Below, piece by piece: positions 26,856 through 35,384 of a stretch of DNA of 64,000 bases (positions are counted from its first letter, which is position 1; every line of letters starts with the position of its first letter). Origin of the DNA: Saccharospirillum sp040881935 (GTDB taxonomy: Bacteria; Pseudomonadota; Gammaproteobacteria; Pseudomonadales; Natronospirillaceae); the NCBI RefSeq assembly GCF_040881935.1, contig NZ_JBBECH010000046.1:41783-105782 (forward strand), in the 5' to 3' direction. Below the pieces are notes generated by a model. The model was not told the origin of the DNA and did no database searches. It saw only the letters and a program-made list of their open reading frames with translations. The position numbers and the translations under genes were made by a program.

Positions 26856-28817
26856 TCATGGGGTGAATAGTGGGTCGGTGGCAGGGAAATCCATCTGGTC
26901 GGCTTCCACCAAGCTCAACTCCAGTTTATCACCCTCAATTTTGGCGATGGCCACCACCAACGGCTGGTTCAGCATAAAGCTTTGATTCTCTCCCTTCATC
27001 ATCATGCGCAGCGGATCGTAACTCAGTTTTTTCTTCTGGCTGCGCAGGTCGATAAAGCCGGCGGCGCCGTTGTCATTGAGCTGGGCGATGATGCCGCCTG
27101 AGTTAATATGTACGACAGTGGCCTGCCAAGTTTGCTCGGGTTGTTTGCTCAGCCATTCCAGGCGCAGGCGGTTTTCGACTTCGTTGGCGGCTTTGCGGCT
27201 GTTGCCCAGGCGGTTGTTGAGGTCGTCCGTCAGCCCGACAGGCAAGGTGAAGGGCTGACCCGCCAGTTTGGCGTGGATCAGGCGGTGCAGCGCGAGATCG
27301 GTGTATTTTCGGATGGGGCTGGTGACCGTGGTGTATTGGTCGAAGCCCAGGCCGAAGTGGGGTGCTGCGGTGGTTGACCACGCGCCTCGTTCCAGCCGCT
27401 TGAGCAGAACGTTTTGCAAGGGGAAGTCTTCAATCGCACGGGCGGCCCGAAGGATGGTTTTAAAGCCTTCCGGGTCATGGCCATCGGTGTCGGCGACATC
27501 TGTGGCGAACTCGCGCAGCAGGCCTTTGAGCTCTTCTTCGCGATCGGGCCGGAAGCCTGCGTGGGTCATGAACAAGGCACTGTCTTCGGCCAGCCAGGCG
27601 GCAGCAATGCGATTGACGGCGAGCATGCTTTCTTCGACCAGGCTGTTCGCTATATTGCGTTCTTCTTTGACCACACCGGTTACGTTTAACTGCTCATCGA
27701 CTTTTACACGGTAGTCGGGCCGTTCCTGCATGATCAGGGCGTTGTTTTTGCGCCAGTCAAACAGGGCGTGGCAGCATTGTTTGAGGGTTTCCAGGTGCCA
27801 GTGTGCAGCGGGTATGGGTTCGGCGCCGTCGAGCCATTCGCTGACTTGCTGATAGCTGAGCTTGGCGGTACTGCGAATCACCGAGGGGGTGATGGCCAGC
27901 TTGCTCAGGCTGCCGTCGGTGGCAACGCGGATATGAAACACCAGGGCCAGCCGGTCTGCATTAGGTACCAGAGAGCACAGCTCGTTGGCCAGCCGTTCGG
28001 GCAGCATACTGATAGGCCGACCAGGCAGGTAAGTAGTGGTCAGTCGCTGTCGGGCTTCTGTTTCGAGCGGTGAATCAGTATTGAACCAGGCTGCAGGGTC
28101 GGCAATGGCAACGCGCAGCAACCAGCCGTCGTCGGTCACTTCGGCGTAGAGGGCGTCGTCCATGTCTTTGGTGGAGGCGTTATCGATGGTGACGAAGGGG
28201 ATGTCGCGCAAGTCGGTACGGTCTGCGCTGGCCGCTTCAATTAACGCCTCATCCAAAGCCTCGGCCGCTGCCAGTGTGTCGGCTGAAAAATCCCGAGGTA
28301 ACTGGTGCTTTTCGGTGGCAATAGCGTGCCAGGTACCAGGTTCTTCCTCGCTGCCGATCACGTCGACAACCTCTGCCTGCGCTTTGCCTGTTTCCCAGGG
28401 GTGGCGCGTGACCTTGGCTTTTACCCATTGGCCATTGGCGGCATCCGCCGTCTTTTTAGGCGGTACAAACAGCCACTTTGCATGTCCGATCACTTCAGGC
28501 TCGACGCCCTGGGCTTTGCCGCGAACGACATAACGGCCCATAAAGGCGGTCAGAGGGGATGACACCAGCTTTACCAGGTCGGCGTTGACCTTGCCTTCGG
28601 CCGTTTCCACGATGGTGAACTCGACTTCATCGCCCGGAAACACCTTTGCCATGGCATCGGGTGGTAGAAAGTATTCGGTGGCATCAGCGGCGATGACGAA
28701 GCCGAAGCTGCGACCGGTGCCTTTTACGGTGCCACGCATAACGAGCGGTTCGGGCGTGGTGGACTTGATGTCGCTTTTCAGAGATTGCAGCTGGGCGAGG
28801 GCATTGGCATCGAGCAT
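26856..28817 (-). CDS. rnb: RNase II-family 3'-5' exoribonuclease
   Basis: A 653-residue exoribonuclease. An N-terminal cold-shock-like RNA-binding region (GTVKGTGRSFGFVIAADATEYFLPPDAM) leads to the RNB catalytic domain, with the acidic metal site in TIDNASTKDMDDALYAE. A C-terminal S1 domain ends the protein. Size and organisation suit RNase II rather than the larger RNase R. I prefer the ATG at 28817 (MLDANALAQL) over one eight codons upstream, because the extra residues look non-conserved. Neither start has a strong ribosome site. Confidence 0.88.
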   Translation of the reverse strand: MLDANALAQLQSLKSDIKSTTPEPLVMRGTVKGTGRSFGFVIAADATEYFLPPDAMAKVFPGDEVEFTIVETAEGKVNADLVKLVSSPLTAFMGRYVVRGKAQGVEPEVIGHAKWLFVPPKKTADAANGQWVKAKVTRHPWETGKAQAEVVDVIGSEEEPGTWHAIATEKHQLPRDFSADTLAAAEALDEALIEAASADRTDLRDIPFVTIDNASTKDMDDALYAEVTDDGWLLRVAIADPAAWFNTDSPLETEARQRLTTTYLPGRPISMLPERLANELCSLVPNADRLALVFHIRVATDGSLSKLAITPSVIRSTAKLSYQQVSEWLDGAEPIPAAHWHLETLKQCCHALFDWRKNNALIMQERPDYRVKVDEQLNVTGVVKEERNIANSLVEESMLAVNRIAAAWLAEDSALFMTHAGFRPDREEELKGLLREFATDVADTDGHDPEGFKTILRAARAIEDFPLQNVLLKRLERGAWSTTAAPHFGLGFDQYTTVTSPIRKYTDLALHRLIHAKLAGQPFTLPVGLTDDLNNRLGNSRKAANEVENRLRLEWLSKQPEQTWQATVVHINSGGIIAQLNDNGAAGFIDLRSQKKKLSYDPLRMMMKGENQSFMLNQPLVVAIAKIEGDKLELSLVEADQMDFPATDPLFTP

Positions 28818-28918
28818 AGAGGACCTGAATCGAGTTCGCATTTCATTGTGGGCGCGCAGTATAACGGAAACGGTCGGCTTTTTGATAAGCTAGTGGGGTA
28901 AAATTCAAGGAAGCTGTT

Positions 28919-29113
28919 ATGGCGGATATTCGATCACTGGACGCGGCCCGCAAGCAGGCGCGGAAGAAAATAGCCAAGGCGACTACCCTGTGCAAGCATG
29001 GCCATCACCGCTGGGAGGTCGATAACCAGCCGCAGTTCGAGGTGAAAGCCGGGAAGCTGGTGACCCGGTACCGGTGTAGTCGTTGTGGCGAGGTTCAGGT
29101 TAAGGCTCGGTGA
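28919..29113 (+). CDS. Small zinc-ribbon protein
   Basis: A 64-residue basic protein with a probable metal site made by CKHGHHRW and RCSRCGEVQV (one Cys/His pair and one CxxC). AAGGA lies seven bases before the ATG. It is transcribed divergently from the RNase gene, from a 101-base gap. I recognise it only as a small conserved-looking hypothetical; the zinc ribbon and positive charge suggest nucleic-acid or ribosome contact, which is inference. Confidence 0.75.
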   Translation: MADIRSLDAARKQARKKIAKATTLCKHGHHRWEVDNQPQFEVKAGKLVTRYRCSRCGEVQVKAR

Positions 29114-29122
29114 CCCGCTCGT

Positions 29123-30157
29123 TTAGTTTGACCAGCGATCCAAGTTCGTCAGAAAGGTTCTGGCACGCTCGGCATTGGCCTGCAACTCGGCGTCATTAGG
29201 GGTGAGGGTCAGTGCCTCTTCCCAGACAGCCAGTGCTTCACCCAGAAAACCCTGGCTGTAGAGCAACTCACCCCGTTCTTTGAGCAGGGCCGACTCGCTG
29301 GTCAGGCGGCTGTCGAGTTGCTCGCGCATGGGCTGGGCTTTTTCCCGGTCGAGCTCGGTCATTTCATTGAGCAGGCGCCTGGCTCCAGCGAGATCGTTCA
29401 GGCCCAGGCTCTGTGCAAAGGCGTTTTCCAATTGTGGCCACTGCTGATCGGCCACTACAGTTTTCTGGCTTCTGGCTTGTTGGCGTTCCGACTGCTGGGC
29501 TTGCTGAATGCTGCTCAGTAATTCCTGGCTCAACTCATTCGGAGACAGGCGGTTGGACAGCGACAATGCCTGCACCGCACTGAATGAATCGTCCTCGTAC
29601 AATGCCTGCTTGCCGATGACATAGAGCTCTCTTGAGAGGGTCTTCAAATCCTGTTGGAAGACGCGATAGCGTTGCTGGGCAAAGAAATTATTGGGTGTGG
29701 CTTTGAGTAAATTTTCCTCACTGGTGCGAGTTGCCAGTAAATAACGGGCTCTGGCCATCAAAATAGAGGTCTCATTGCGGTCGATGCTGCTGAGGCGGCG
29801 CTCCTCATATTCACCTCGCTGGGCTTGCAACTCCGGTGCGCCCGGCAGGTTGCCCAGCCCGGTATCCAGAACCGCAATCGCGGCAGCCCAGTCGGCTTCT
29901 GCTTCATACTCACTGGCCAAGTCCAGTTGCTCTTCGATGTAGGCTGAGCGCTTGCTTTCGATAATGCCACTGCGTTGGCGCAGCTCCGGGTAGGACTCAT
30001 GTTCCGGATTCATCGCATTGATGGTCGCCAGCGCTTTGTCGTACTGGTGGTTCTCGACCCAGGTGTCAATCTGTTCATTCACATTGCTTTGTTGTGCATA
30101 GAACTGAACACAGCCGCTTAGCAAGAGGGCGGCCACAAGGGTGGTTAGTCGTTTCAT
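29123..30157 (-). CDS. TPR-type lipoprotein
   Basis: A 344-residue protein with a lipoprotein signal peptide (MKRLTTLVAALLLSGC, lipobox LLSGC, Cys16). The rest is mostly helical with several TPR-like units (DKALATINAMNPEH, DWAAAIAVLDTGLGNLPGAPE, GEALAVWEEALTLTPNDAE). Residue 17 is Val, so Lol sorting to the outer membrane is likely. Its start overlaps the stop of the adenylate cyclase gene (ATGA), so the two are made together. It may be a partner or sensor for the cyclase; no enzymatic motif is seen. Confidence 0.82.
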   Translation of the reverse strand: MKRLTTLVAALLLSGCVQFYAQQSNVNEQIDTWVENHQYDKALATINAMNPEHESYPELRQRSGIIESKRSAYIEEQLDLASEYEAEADWAAAIAVLDTGLGNLPGAPELQAQRGEYEERRLSSIDRNETSILMARARYLLATRTSEENLLKATPNNFFAQQRYRVFQQDLKTLSRELYVIGKQALYEDDSFSAVQALSLSNRLSPNELSQELLSSIQQAQQSERQQARSQKTVVADQQWPQLENAFAQSLGLNDLAGARRLLNEMTELDREKAQPMREQLDSRLTSESALLKERGELLYSQGFLGEALAVWEEALTLTPNDAELQANAERARTFLTNLDRWSN

Positions 30158-31596
30158 GATTGCGACTCCCGAATGGCAGGGTCTGTGTCCGCCTCTTCGG
30201 AGGCGGCGGATTTTTCGGTACTGGCACCATTGCTGGGCTCTGGAGTGGGAGGCGTAATCCAGGCGTCAACGGTCAATACGTCGATGGCACTCTGGAACCC
30301 TTTTATTTGCTGTGACTGTGTCCTGTGGGTGAGCAGAGAATGACGTTGGTTCAGCAACGCGTGGAAATTACCATCGGTAACCACCTGCCCACAGTCGGCC
30401 AGATCGCACAGCCGAGACGCCAGATTGGCGGGCTCGCCAATCACTGTATACTGCATGCGCTCGTGGGAACCCAGCAAACCAGCCAGCACCGTGCCGCCAC
30501 TGACCCCGATGCGTATGTTGAGGCAGGGCTCCTGGTTTTGAGCCCGGGTATGGTTCATGGCGGCGATGCGGTCGCGAATCTGCAGGGCGCATTCCATGGC
30601 ATGGTAGCGGTGTTCGGGGTCGGATTGCGGGCAACCGAACACCAGCATCGCGCAGTCGCCGATGTATTTATCGACGTTGCCGTGGAATTCGTGGCATGTA
30701 TCGGCGAATTCAGTGAAATAAAGGTTGAGGACTTCGGCGGTTTCCTCCGGGTGACGACCTTCGCTGAAGGCGGTGTAGCCGACCAGATCGACAAACAGAA
30801 TGCTGGCGTCAACCCGTTTGCCTTCGCGCGCGAGCTCGACGTTATCCTGAACCATGTAGCGAGCTGCGACCGGGTTACTGACAAAGCGTGAGAACAGCAC
30901 TTCAACTCGTTGCTTCTGTTCCAACTCGGCTGACATGTGATTGAATGACTGCGTCAGATCACTGAATTCACCCCGGTGTTGACCACGTATCCGGAAGCCA
31001 TAATGGCCCGATTCAATAGCCCGGGTGCCTTCAATGAGATCGCGCACGGGTTTGCCCAAAGACTGTCCAAGGCGAATAGCGAACAGGGTGATCGACAGCA
31101 CCAACAGGCAGACCACGACCACCCCGGAGCGAATAATGGAGCGTTGCCCGGCAATCATCTCGGAACGGTCTAGCCCCACCCAGGCAGCGCCACCACTGAC
31201 ACCCCGAAACACAACCGGGGAGTAAAACCAGACTGTATTGTTGCCAGCTTCAATCTGGCCCTGGCTGCGATATGCCCGGTCCGGGTTGACGTTCGGCAAG
31301 GTTGCGCCTGCCTCCGCCAGAACTTCTCCATCCCGGTTAACGACACTGGCGGCTACAACGGACGGTTGATCACTGAGTGAAAACACCAGACTGGCGAGGC
31401 TGAGTTGGTCTTCAGTGAACACCAGTTCAACCGAGGCGGCGGCCAGCTGCGACGACAGGCTGTTCCCGGTATCCACAAACTGGGTCTGCATCATGGAGAA
31501 CTGCCGGAATACCAGCGTATAGCCAAGAATGCAGGAAGCTAATAGCACCAGCATGCTCATGATCAGCGCTAGTTTATGTCCAAAATGCCATTTCAT
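30154..31596 (-). CDS. Membrane class III adenylate/guanylate cyclase with HAMP domain
   Basis: A 480-residue membrane cyclase. TM1 is residues ~9-29, a periplasmic sensory region runs to ~155, TM2 is ~157-178, HAMP ~179-232 and the cyclase domain ~265-430. Both metal aspartates are present (Asp270 in FVDLVGYTAF and Asp314 in DKYIGDCAMLVFG). Lys310 precedes the second, and the later segment reads RIGVSGGTVLAGLLGS...YTVIGEPANLASRL. It should make cAMP (cGMP cannot be excluded) in response to a periplasmic signal. A CRP/Vfr-like palindrome lies 204 bases upstream. It is co-translated with the TPR lipoprotein. Confidence 0.87.
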   Translation of the reverse strand: MKWHFGHKLALIMSMLVLLASCILGYTLVFRQFSMMQTQFVDTGNSLSSQLAAASVELVFTEDQLSLASLVFSLSDQPSVVAASVVNRDGEVLAEAGATLPNVNPDRAYRSQGQIEAGNNTVWFYSPVVFRGVSGGAAWVGLDRSEMIAGQRSIIRSGVVVVCLLVLSITLFAIRLGQSLGKPVRDLIEGTRAIESGHYGFRIRGQHRGEFSDLTQSFNHMSAELEQKQRVEVLFSRFVSNPVAARYMVQDNVELAREGKRVDASILFVDLVGYTAFSEGRHPEETAEVLNLYFTEFADTCHEFHGNVDKYIGDCAMLVFGCPQSDPEHRYHAMECALQIRDRIAAMNHTRAQNQEPCLNIRIGVSGGTVLAGLLGSHERMQYTVIGEPANLASRLCDLADCGQVVTDGNFHALLNQRHSLLTHRTQSQQIKGFQSAIDVLTVDAWITPPTPEPSNGASTEKSAASEEADTDPAIRESQS

Positions 31597-31931
31597 CAGG
31601 GTTCCACATTGTATCCTGGTTGTTTTCGTTTGAACGCGACTATGTCATGTTGTCGCCAAATATTACCATGCCCAGTTGCTTCAAGTGAGCCCATAACCGT
31701 CGCACAAACTCACGGTTCGGCGTTTGGGTATCCGGTACTCGGCCGGTCGCCAAAATTAAACCCCGCTTAATTGAAGGCTGAGACGTTGCGCAGGCTAATA
31801 GTGACCTTTGTCACATTCTAGAGGCGTTAACTTCTACATAGTGCCTTATATTAGCTGAACTGTGCGTCAGTTAACGTTAAAGGTGGGCTGAAAGCCTGTA
31901 ATGGCGGGCCTAAAGCCGTTAGAATGGTCGA
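31597..31931. other. Divergent regulatory region between the cyclase and a small membrane protein
   Basis: This 335-base non-coding stretch carries a CRP/Vfr-like site at 31800-31815. An imperfect direct repeat at about 31884-31916 reads GGGCTGAAAGCC and then GGGCCTAAAGCC. It must hold the promoters of the cyclase and the small membrane protein. I saw no structured RNA family I recognise. Confidence 0.5.
31800..31815. promoter_or_regulatory. CRP/Vfr-like binding site
   Basis: AGTGACCTTTGTCACA: half-sites AGTGA and TCACA separated by six bases, nine of ten consensus bases of TGTGA-N6-TCACA. It sits 204 bases upstream of the adenylate cyclase and 116 upstream of the small membrane protein. Whether this organism's cAMP receptor binds it is untested. 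Confidence 0.5.
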
Positions 31932-32216
31932 ATGATTGAATCTTTCTCACTAGTCTCTTTCTTTCAGGCTTGCCAATGGGGTGTCGCCTTTCTGTTTGTA
32001 CCGCTGGTCTGTTGGTACGAATGGTCACGCTCGTCTGTTTTTTGCCGCTGGTGCGCCCTGCTCAGCGGTTATGCGGTGCAGTTTGGCCTGATTGTCCTTC
32101 TGGTGGATTCCGGTTTTGAGATGTCTACTGTCATCCTGTTCGGGTCAATCTCGGCCTATGCCTGGATCAAACTGATGACCGGGTGGCTGCCAACGGGCCG
32201 AAAAGCCTCCGCATAA
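31932..32216 (+). CDS. Small membrane protein of unknown function
   Basis: A 94-residue protein with three hydrophobic stretches (about residues 8-27, 38-58 and 62-83) and a short basic C-terminus (PTGRKASA). No family is recognised. The ribosome site before the ATG is weak. It is followed after 122 bases by the MscS gene, and that gap contains a small hairpin (GGCTCG/CGAGCC at 32283-32300). It may not be expressed; I report it because of its length, composition and plausible membrane topology. Confidence 0.5.
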   Translation: MIESFSLVSFFQACQWGVAFLFVPLVCWYEWSRSSVFCRWCALLSGYAVQFGLIVLLVDSGFEMSTVILFGSISAYAWIKLMTGWLPTGRKASA

Positions 32217-32338
32217 CGCCTCTTGTTCGACTCCAGCCTACACATTTAACCAGTAAGCCGTTACATTGCGATGGCTGTGGCGGGCTCGTTTTGTCGAGCC
32301 GGTATTAGTCAATGTTCGTTTTAGAGGTCTGACGTCAG

Positions 32339-33472
32339 ATGGATATGGAAACACTGGTCAGTTGGGTGACCAGCGCTTTAAATCTCGGTATGGATCATAC
32401 CTGGATTATTCAGGTCTTCGTCATCGTATTGCTGACCACACTGGTTAGTTTTGCCGTTAAGAAGGTATTCGACAAGCTGGAGCAAACAGCCAAAAAGTCG
32501 AACACCTTTTGGGATGACCTCTTGATTGGTGCCGCGCGCAAACCGATACGACTGTTCATCTGGCTAAACGGTCTGCTGCTGGCGACCGATGTAGTACGAA
32601 GTGTGTCGAATGAACCGATTTTCGATTTTGTAGACCCGGTTCGCTCCGTCACCTTCGTGCTGGTGTTTGCCTGGTTTATGGTCAGCTTTATTCGCAAGGG
32701 TGAGGAAATGGTTCAGGATCCGAACCATGCATCAAAGCCCATGGATGCGACCACGGCTTCGGCTCTGGGCAAGCTGATGCGCCTTTCCGTGTTAATAACG
32801 TCGGCTCTCGTGGTATTGCAAAGCCTGGGTTTCAGCGTTTCCGGGGTACTGGCTTTTGGTGGTATTGGCGGTATCGCGGTGGGTTTTGCCGCCAAAGACT
32901 TGCTGGCCAACTTCTTCGGTGGCCTGATGATCTATCTGGATCAGCCATTTCGGGTGGGCGACTGGGTTCGCTCACCGGATCAGGATATCGAAGGCACGGT
33001 TGAAAACATTGGCTGGCGACTGACGCGCATCAGAACCTTCGACAAAAGACCCATTTATGTGCCCAATGCGACCTTTACCAATATCACGGTCGAGAACCCA
33101 TCGCGCATGTTCAATCGGCGTATATACGAAAACATTGGCGTGCGTTACAGCGATGCTGGGAAGGTGGCCGCCATTGTCACCGACGTTGAAGCCATGCTGA
33201 GAGAGCACGAGGCGATTGATCAGGATCAACTGTTGATGGTGCACCTGAACAAATTCGCGGCATCATCGATTGAATTTTTCATCTACACCTTTACCAAAAC
33301 GGTGGTGTGGAAAGAGTTTCATGAGATTAAACAGGACATTCTGCTTAAAATCATCGACATCGTCGAAAGCCATGACGCCGAGTTTGCGTTCCCGACTCAA
33401 ACCATTCACATGGCCGAGTCCGAGTCCGAGTCCGAGTCCGAATCTGAGTCTGAGCCTGAGAGTGGCAAGTAG
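32339..33472 (+). CDS. MscS-family mechanosensitive channel
   Basis: A 377-residue small-conductance mechanosensitive channel homologue. N-terminal helices are followed by the pore-lining helix with its Gly/Ala pattern (LAFGGIGGIAVGFAAKDLLANFFGGLMIYLDQPFRVGDWV, about residues 178-217), then the beta domain and C-terminal alpha/beta domain. It opens on membrane tension to release solutes after a hypo-osmotic drop, complementing the betaine importer. The C-terminus is an unusual acidic (Glu-Ser) run encoded by a hexanucleotide repeat, not found in E. coli MscS. AGAGG precedes the ATG, with another in-frame ATG two codons on. Confidence 0.9.
   Translation: MDMETLVSWVTSALNLGMDHTWIIQVFVIVLLTTLVSFAVKKVFDKLEQTAKKSNTFWDDLLIGAARKPIRLFIWLNGLLLATDVVRSVSNEPIFDFVDPVRSVTFVLVFAWFMVSFIRKGEEMVQDPNHASKPMDATTASALGKLMRLSVLITSALVVLQSLGFSVSGVLAFGGIGGIAVGFAAKDLLANFFGGLMIYLDQPFRVGDWVRSPDQDIEGTVENIGWRLTRIRTFDKRPIYVPNATFTNITVENPSRMFNRRIYENIGVRYSDAGKVAAIVTDVEAMLREHEAIDQDQLLMVHLNKFAASSIEFFIYTFTKTVVWKEFHEIKQDILLKIIDIVESHDAEFAFPTQTIHMAESESESESESESEPESGK
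33416..33457 (+). repeat. Hexanucleotide repeat encoding a Glu-Ser tail
   Basis: Four perfect GAGTCC units followed by GAATCT, GAGTCT and GAGCCT encode repeated Glu-Ser, ending Glu-Pro, just before the MscS stop. Unit gain or loss keeps the frame, so the acidic tail can change length without breaking the channel. Confidence 0.9.
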
Positions 33473-33910
33473 TATTCTTGCTTGATAGCCGCCGGCCTTC
33501 AGGCGGGCTATTAAGCGTGGTTAATCCTGTGCCTGGACGTAAAGCCGCAGCATGCCTGCAAAGGTGTCCGGGTGGGTTCTTTCGAAGGCTTCCCAGTCAT
33601 TCAGGTTGGTCATGGCTTGGCGCTGATTCTTTACGCTGGCCAGGAACGCATGGCGACCCGTTCCCGAGCCAGCCACCAGAATCCTGATGGTTCCCATATT
33701 GAAAAACTGCGGAGCTCTGAACCCCCGTTTTTATATGGTAAGCCTCTGAAAATAAAGGCATTATCAGGTTTGTGGCGCGTTCTTTGGCACCGACGTAGGT
33801 TTGACAGCTCGATAAACCGCGTCTTCACTGCTTCAATACAGTCAAATTCCTGACGTGGAACGTCGGGCTTGGTGCCATCTCAGCCGTTTTGATGTGAGGG
33901 AATGTTCACA
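33473..33910. other. mscS-fleQ gap with a possible gene remnant on the minus strand
   Basis: Nearly 440 bases without an intact gene. The first part has an imperfect hairpin at ~33485-33511 (ATAGCCGCC against GGCGGGCTAT) that may end the mscS transcript. A degraded-looking coding remnant lies on the minus strand at ~33521-33640. Closer to fleQ nothing specific is visible except GAGGGA before its start; the fleQ promoter must lie here. Confidence 0.5.
33521..33640 (-). pseudogene. Possible C-terminal remnant of an unrecognised gene
   Basis: On the minus strand an open run of about 38 codons without a convincing start ends in TAA at 33521-33523. It encodes NQRQAMTNLNDWEAFER followed by THPDTFAGMLRLYVQAQD, which has ordinary protein composition (Trp, Phe, balanced charge) and ends like a genuine C-terminus. 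An adjacent minus-strand frame upstream (SGFWWLARERVAMR, ~33640-33690) seems to continue it after a frame change. I cannot name the family, though the end is reminiscent of some methyltransferase C-termini. It reads as a decayed gene rather than a functional one. Confidence 0.35.
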
Positions 33911-35362
33911 ATGTGGCGTGAAATTAAGCTCCTGGTAGTTGACGATGATGATCAGCGTCGCCGGGACATTAAGGTAATTCTGGATTTTTTGGGTGAAGTG
34001 AATGTCAGTCTCGGCAGTGAGAACTGGCGGGCACAGGCCATCGCTGAGTTGGGAGGAAGCGAAGAGCTGATTGCTGTGGTCGTAGGCGCCACTCAGTTGT
34101 CGCTCGCCCGCATGGTGCAGGCCGTAGCCGACTGGGATGAAGGTTTGCCAGTGATTCTGATATCCGAGCACCCTGAGTATGAATTGCTCGACGATAGCCT
34201 GCGCCATCGGGTAATTGCCCGACTCTCTATGCCGCCAACTTATAATAAGCTGCTCGATACGTTACATCGCGCTCAGATGTACCGTGAACAATTTGACCTG
34301 ACCCGAGGCCGGGGCCAGCGCCGGGAGGTTAATCTGTTCCGATCTCTGGTGGGTACCAGCCGGGGAGTGCAGCAAGTCCGGGAGATGATGACTCAGGTGG
34401 CGGACAAAGAAGTGACCGTCATGATCCAGGGCGAGAGTGGCACCGGCAAGGAAGTGGTCGCGCGTAACCTCCATTACAGCTCACATCGGCGTCACAAGCC
34501 GTTCGTGCCGGTTAACTGCGGGGCCATTCCTTCTGAGTTGATCGAAAGCGAGTTGTTTGGCCATGAGAAAGGCGCCTTTACCGGAGCCATTACCTCCCGT
34601 GCAGGCCGGTTTGAGATGGCTGAGGGTGGTACTCTGTTTCTCGATGAAATCGGGGATTTACCGCTTAATATGCAGGTAAAACTGCTGCAGGTATTACAAG
34701 AGCGGACCTTCGAACGGGTGGGTGGCAATAAAGCCTTTCATTGCGATATCCGGGTCATTGCGGCTACCCATCGTAATCTGGAGCAGATGATTGAGGAAAA
34801 CACCTTTCGTGAAGACCTCTACTATCGCCTTAATGTCTTCCCGATCGAGATGCCGCCGCTGCGTGAGCGTTCAGAAGATGTTCCGGTTTTATTGAACGAA
34901 CTGATCGCTCGATTGGAGAGCGAAAAGCGCGGCTCGATTCGCTTCAACTCCGCAGCGGTGATGTCGCTGGTTCGGCACGACTGGCCCGGTAACGTTCGTG
35001 AGATGGCGAATCTGGTTGAGCGACTGGCGATCATGCACCCTTACGGTGTAGTCGGGGTACAGGAACTGCCGTTGAAGTACCGGCACGTAGATGACGATGA
35101 CGAGTCCTCAATGTCGCTCCCGACCCTGCCAGAGTCTGAATCGTTCAGCATGACCCATTCGGAGCAGGCTGCGTTGTTGCCGGTGAATGGTCTTGATTTG
35201 AAGGAGTATTTGACCGAACTCGAGCGCAATCTTATCCAGCAAGCGCTGGATGATGCCCAGGGTGTTGTTGCCCGGGCCGCCGAAAAGCTCCACATTCGGC
35301 GCACGACGCTGGTTGAGAAAATGCGCAAATATAAAATTAACAAGCGCGAAACCTTGGACTGA
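33911..35362 (+). CDS. fleQ: Sigma-54-dependent flagellar master regulator FleQ
   Basis: A 483-residue FleQ homologue, similar to the Pseudomonas protein throughout. The N-terminal receiver-like domain (EIKLLVVDDDDQRRRDI) is degenerate as in FleQ. The AAA+ domain has Walker A GESGTGKE (~residues 174-181) and the sigma-54 contact loop GAFTGA. The C-terminal Fis-type HTH is AAEKLHIRRTTLVEKMRKYKI. Residues equivalent to the c-di-GMP contacts of Pseudomonas FleQ appear kept (LFRSLVGTSR and VVARN). It switches between flagellar activation and control of matrix genes. GAGGG lies ~10 bases before ATG 33911; an ATG three codons upstream is too close to it. fleS and an intact fleR are absent downstream. 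Confidence 0.93.
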   Translation: MWREIKLLVVDDDDQRRRDIKVILDFLGEVNVSLGSENWRAQAIAELGGSEELIAVVVGATQLSLARMVQAVADWDEGLPVILISEHPEYELLDDSLRHRVIARLSMPPTYNKLLDTLHRAQMYREQFDLTRGRGQRREVNLFRSLVGTSRGVQQVREMMTQVADKEVTVMIQGESGTGKEVVARNLHYSSHRRHKPFVPVNCGAIPSELIESELFGHEKGAFTGAITSRAGRFEMAEGGTLFLDEIGDLPLNMQVKLLQVLQERTFERVGGNKAFHCDIRVIAATHRNLEQMIEENTFREDLYYRLNVFPIEMPPLRERSEDVPVLLNELIARLESEKRGSIRFNSAAVMSLVRHDWPGNVREMANLVERLAIMHPYGVVGVQELPLKYRHVDDDDESSMSLPTLPESESFSMTHSEQAALLPVNGLDLKEYLTELERNLIQQALDDAQGVVARAAEKLHIRRTTLVEKMRKYKINKRETLD

Positions 35363-35384
35363 TCACTCACGCCATACCGATTCT

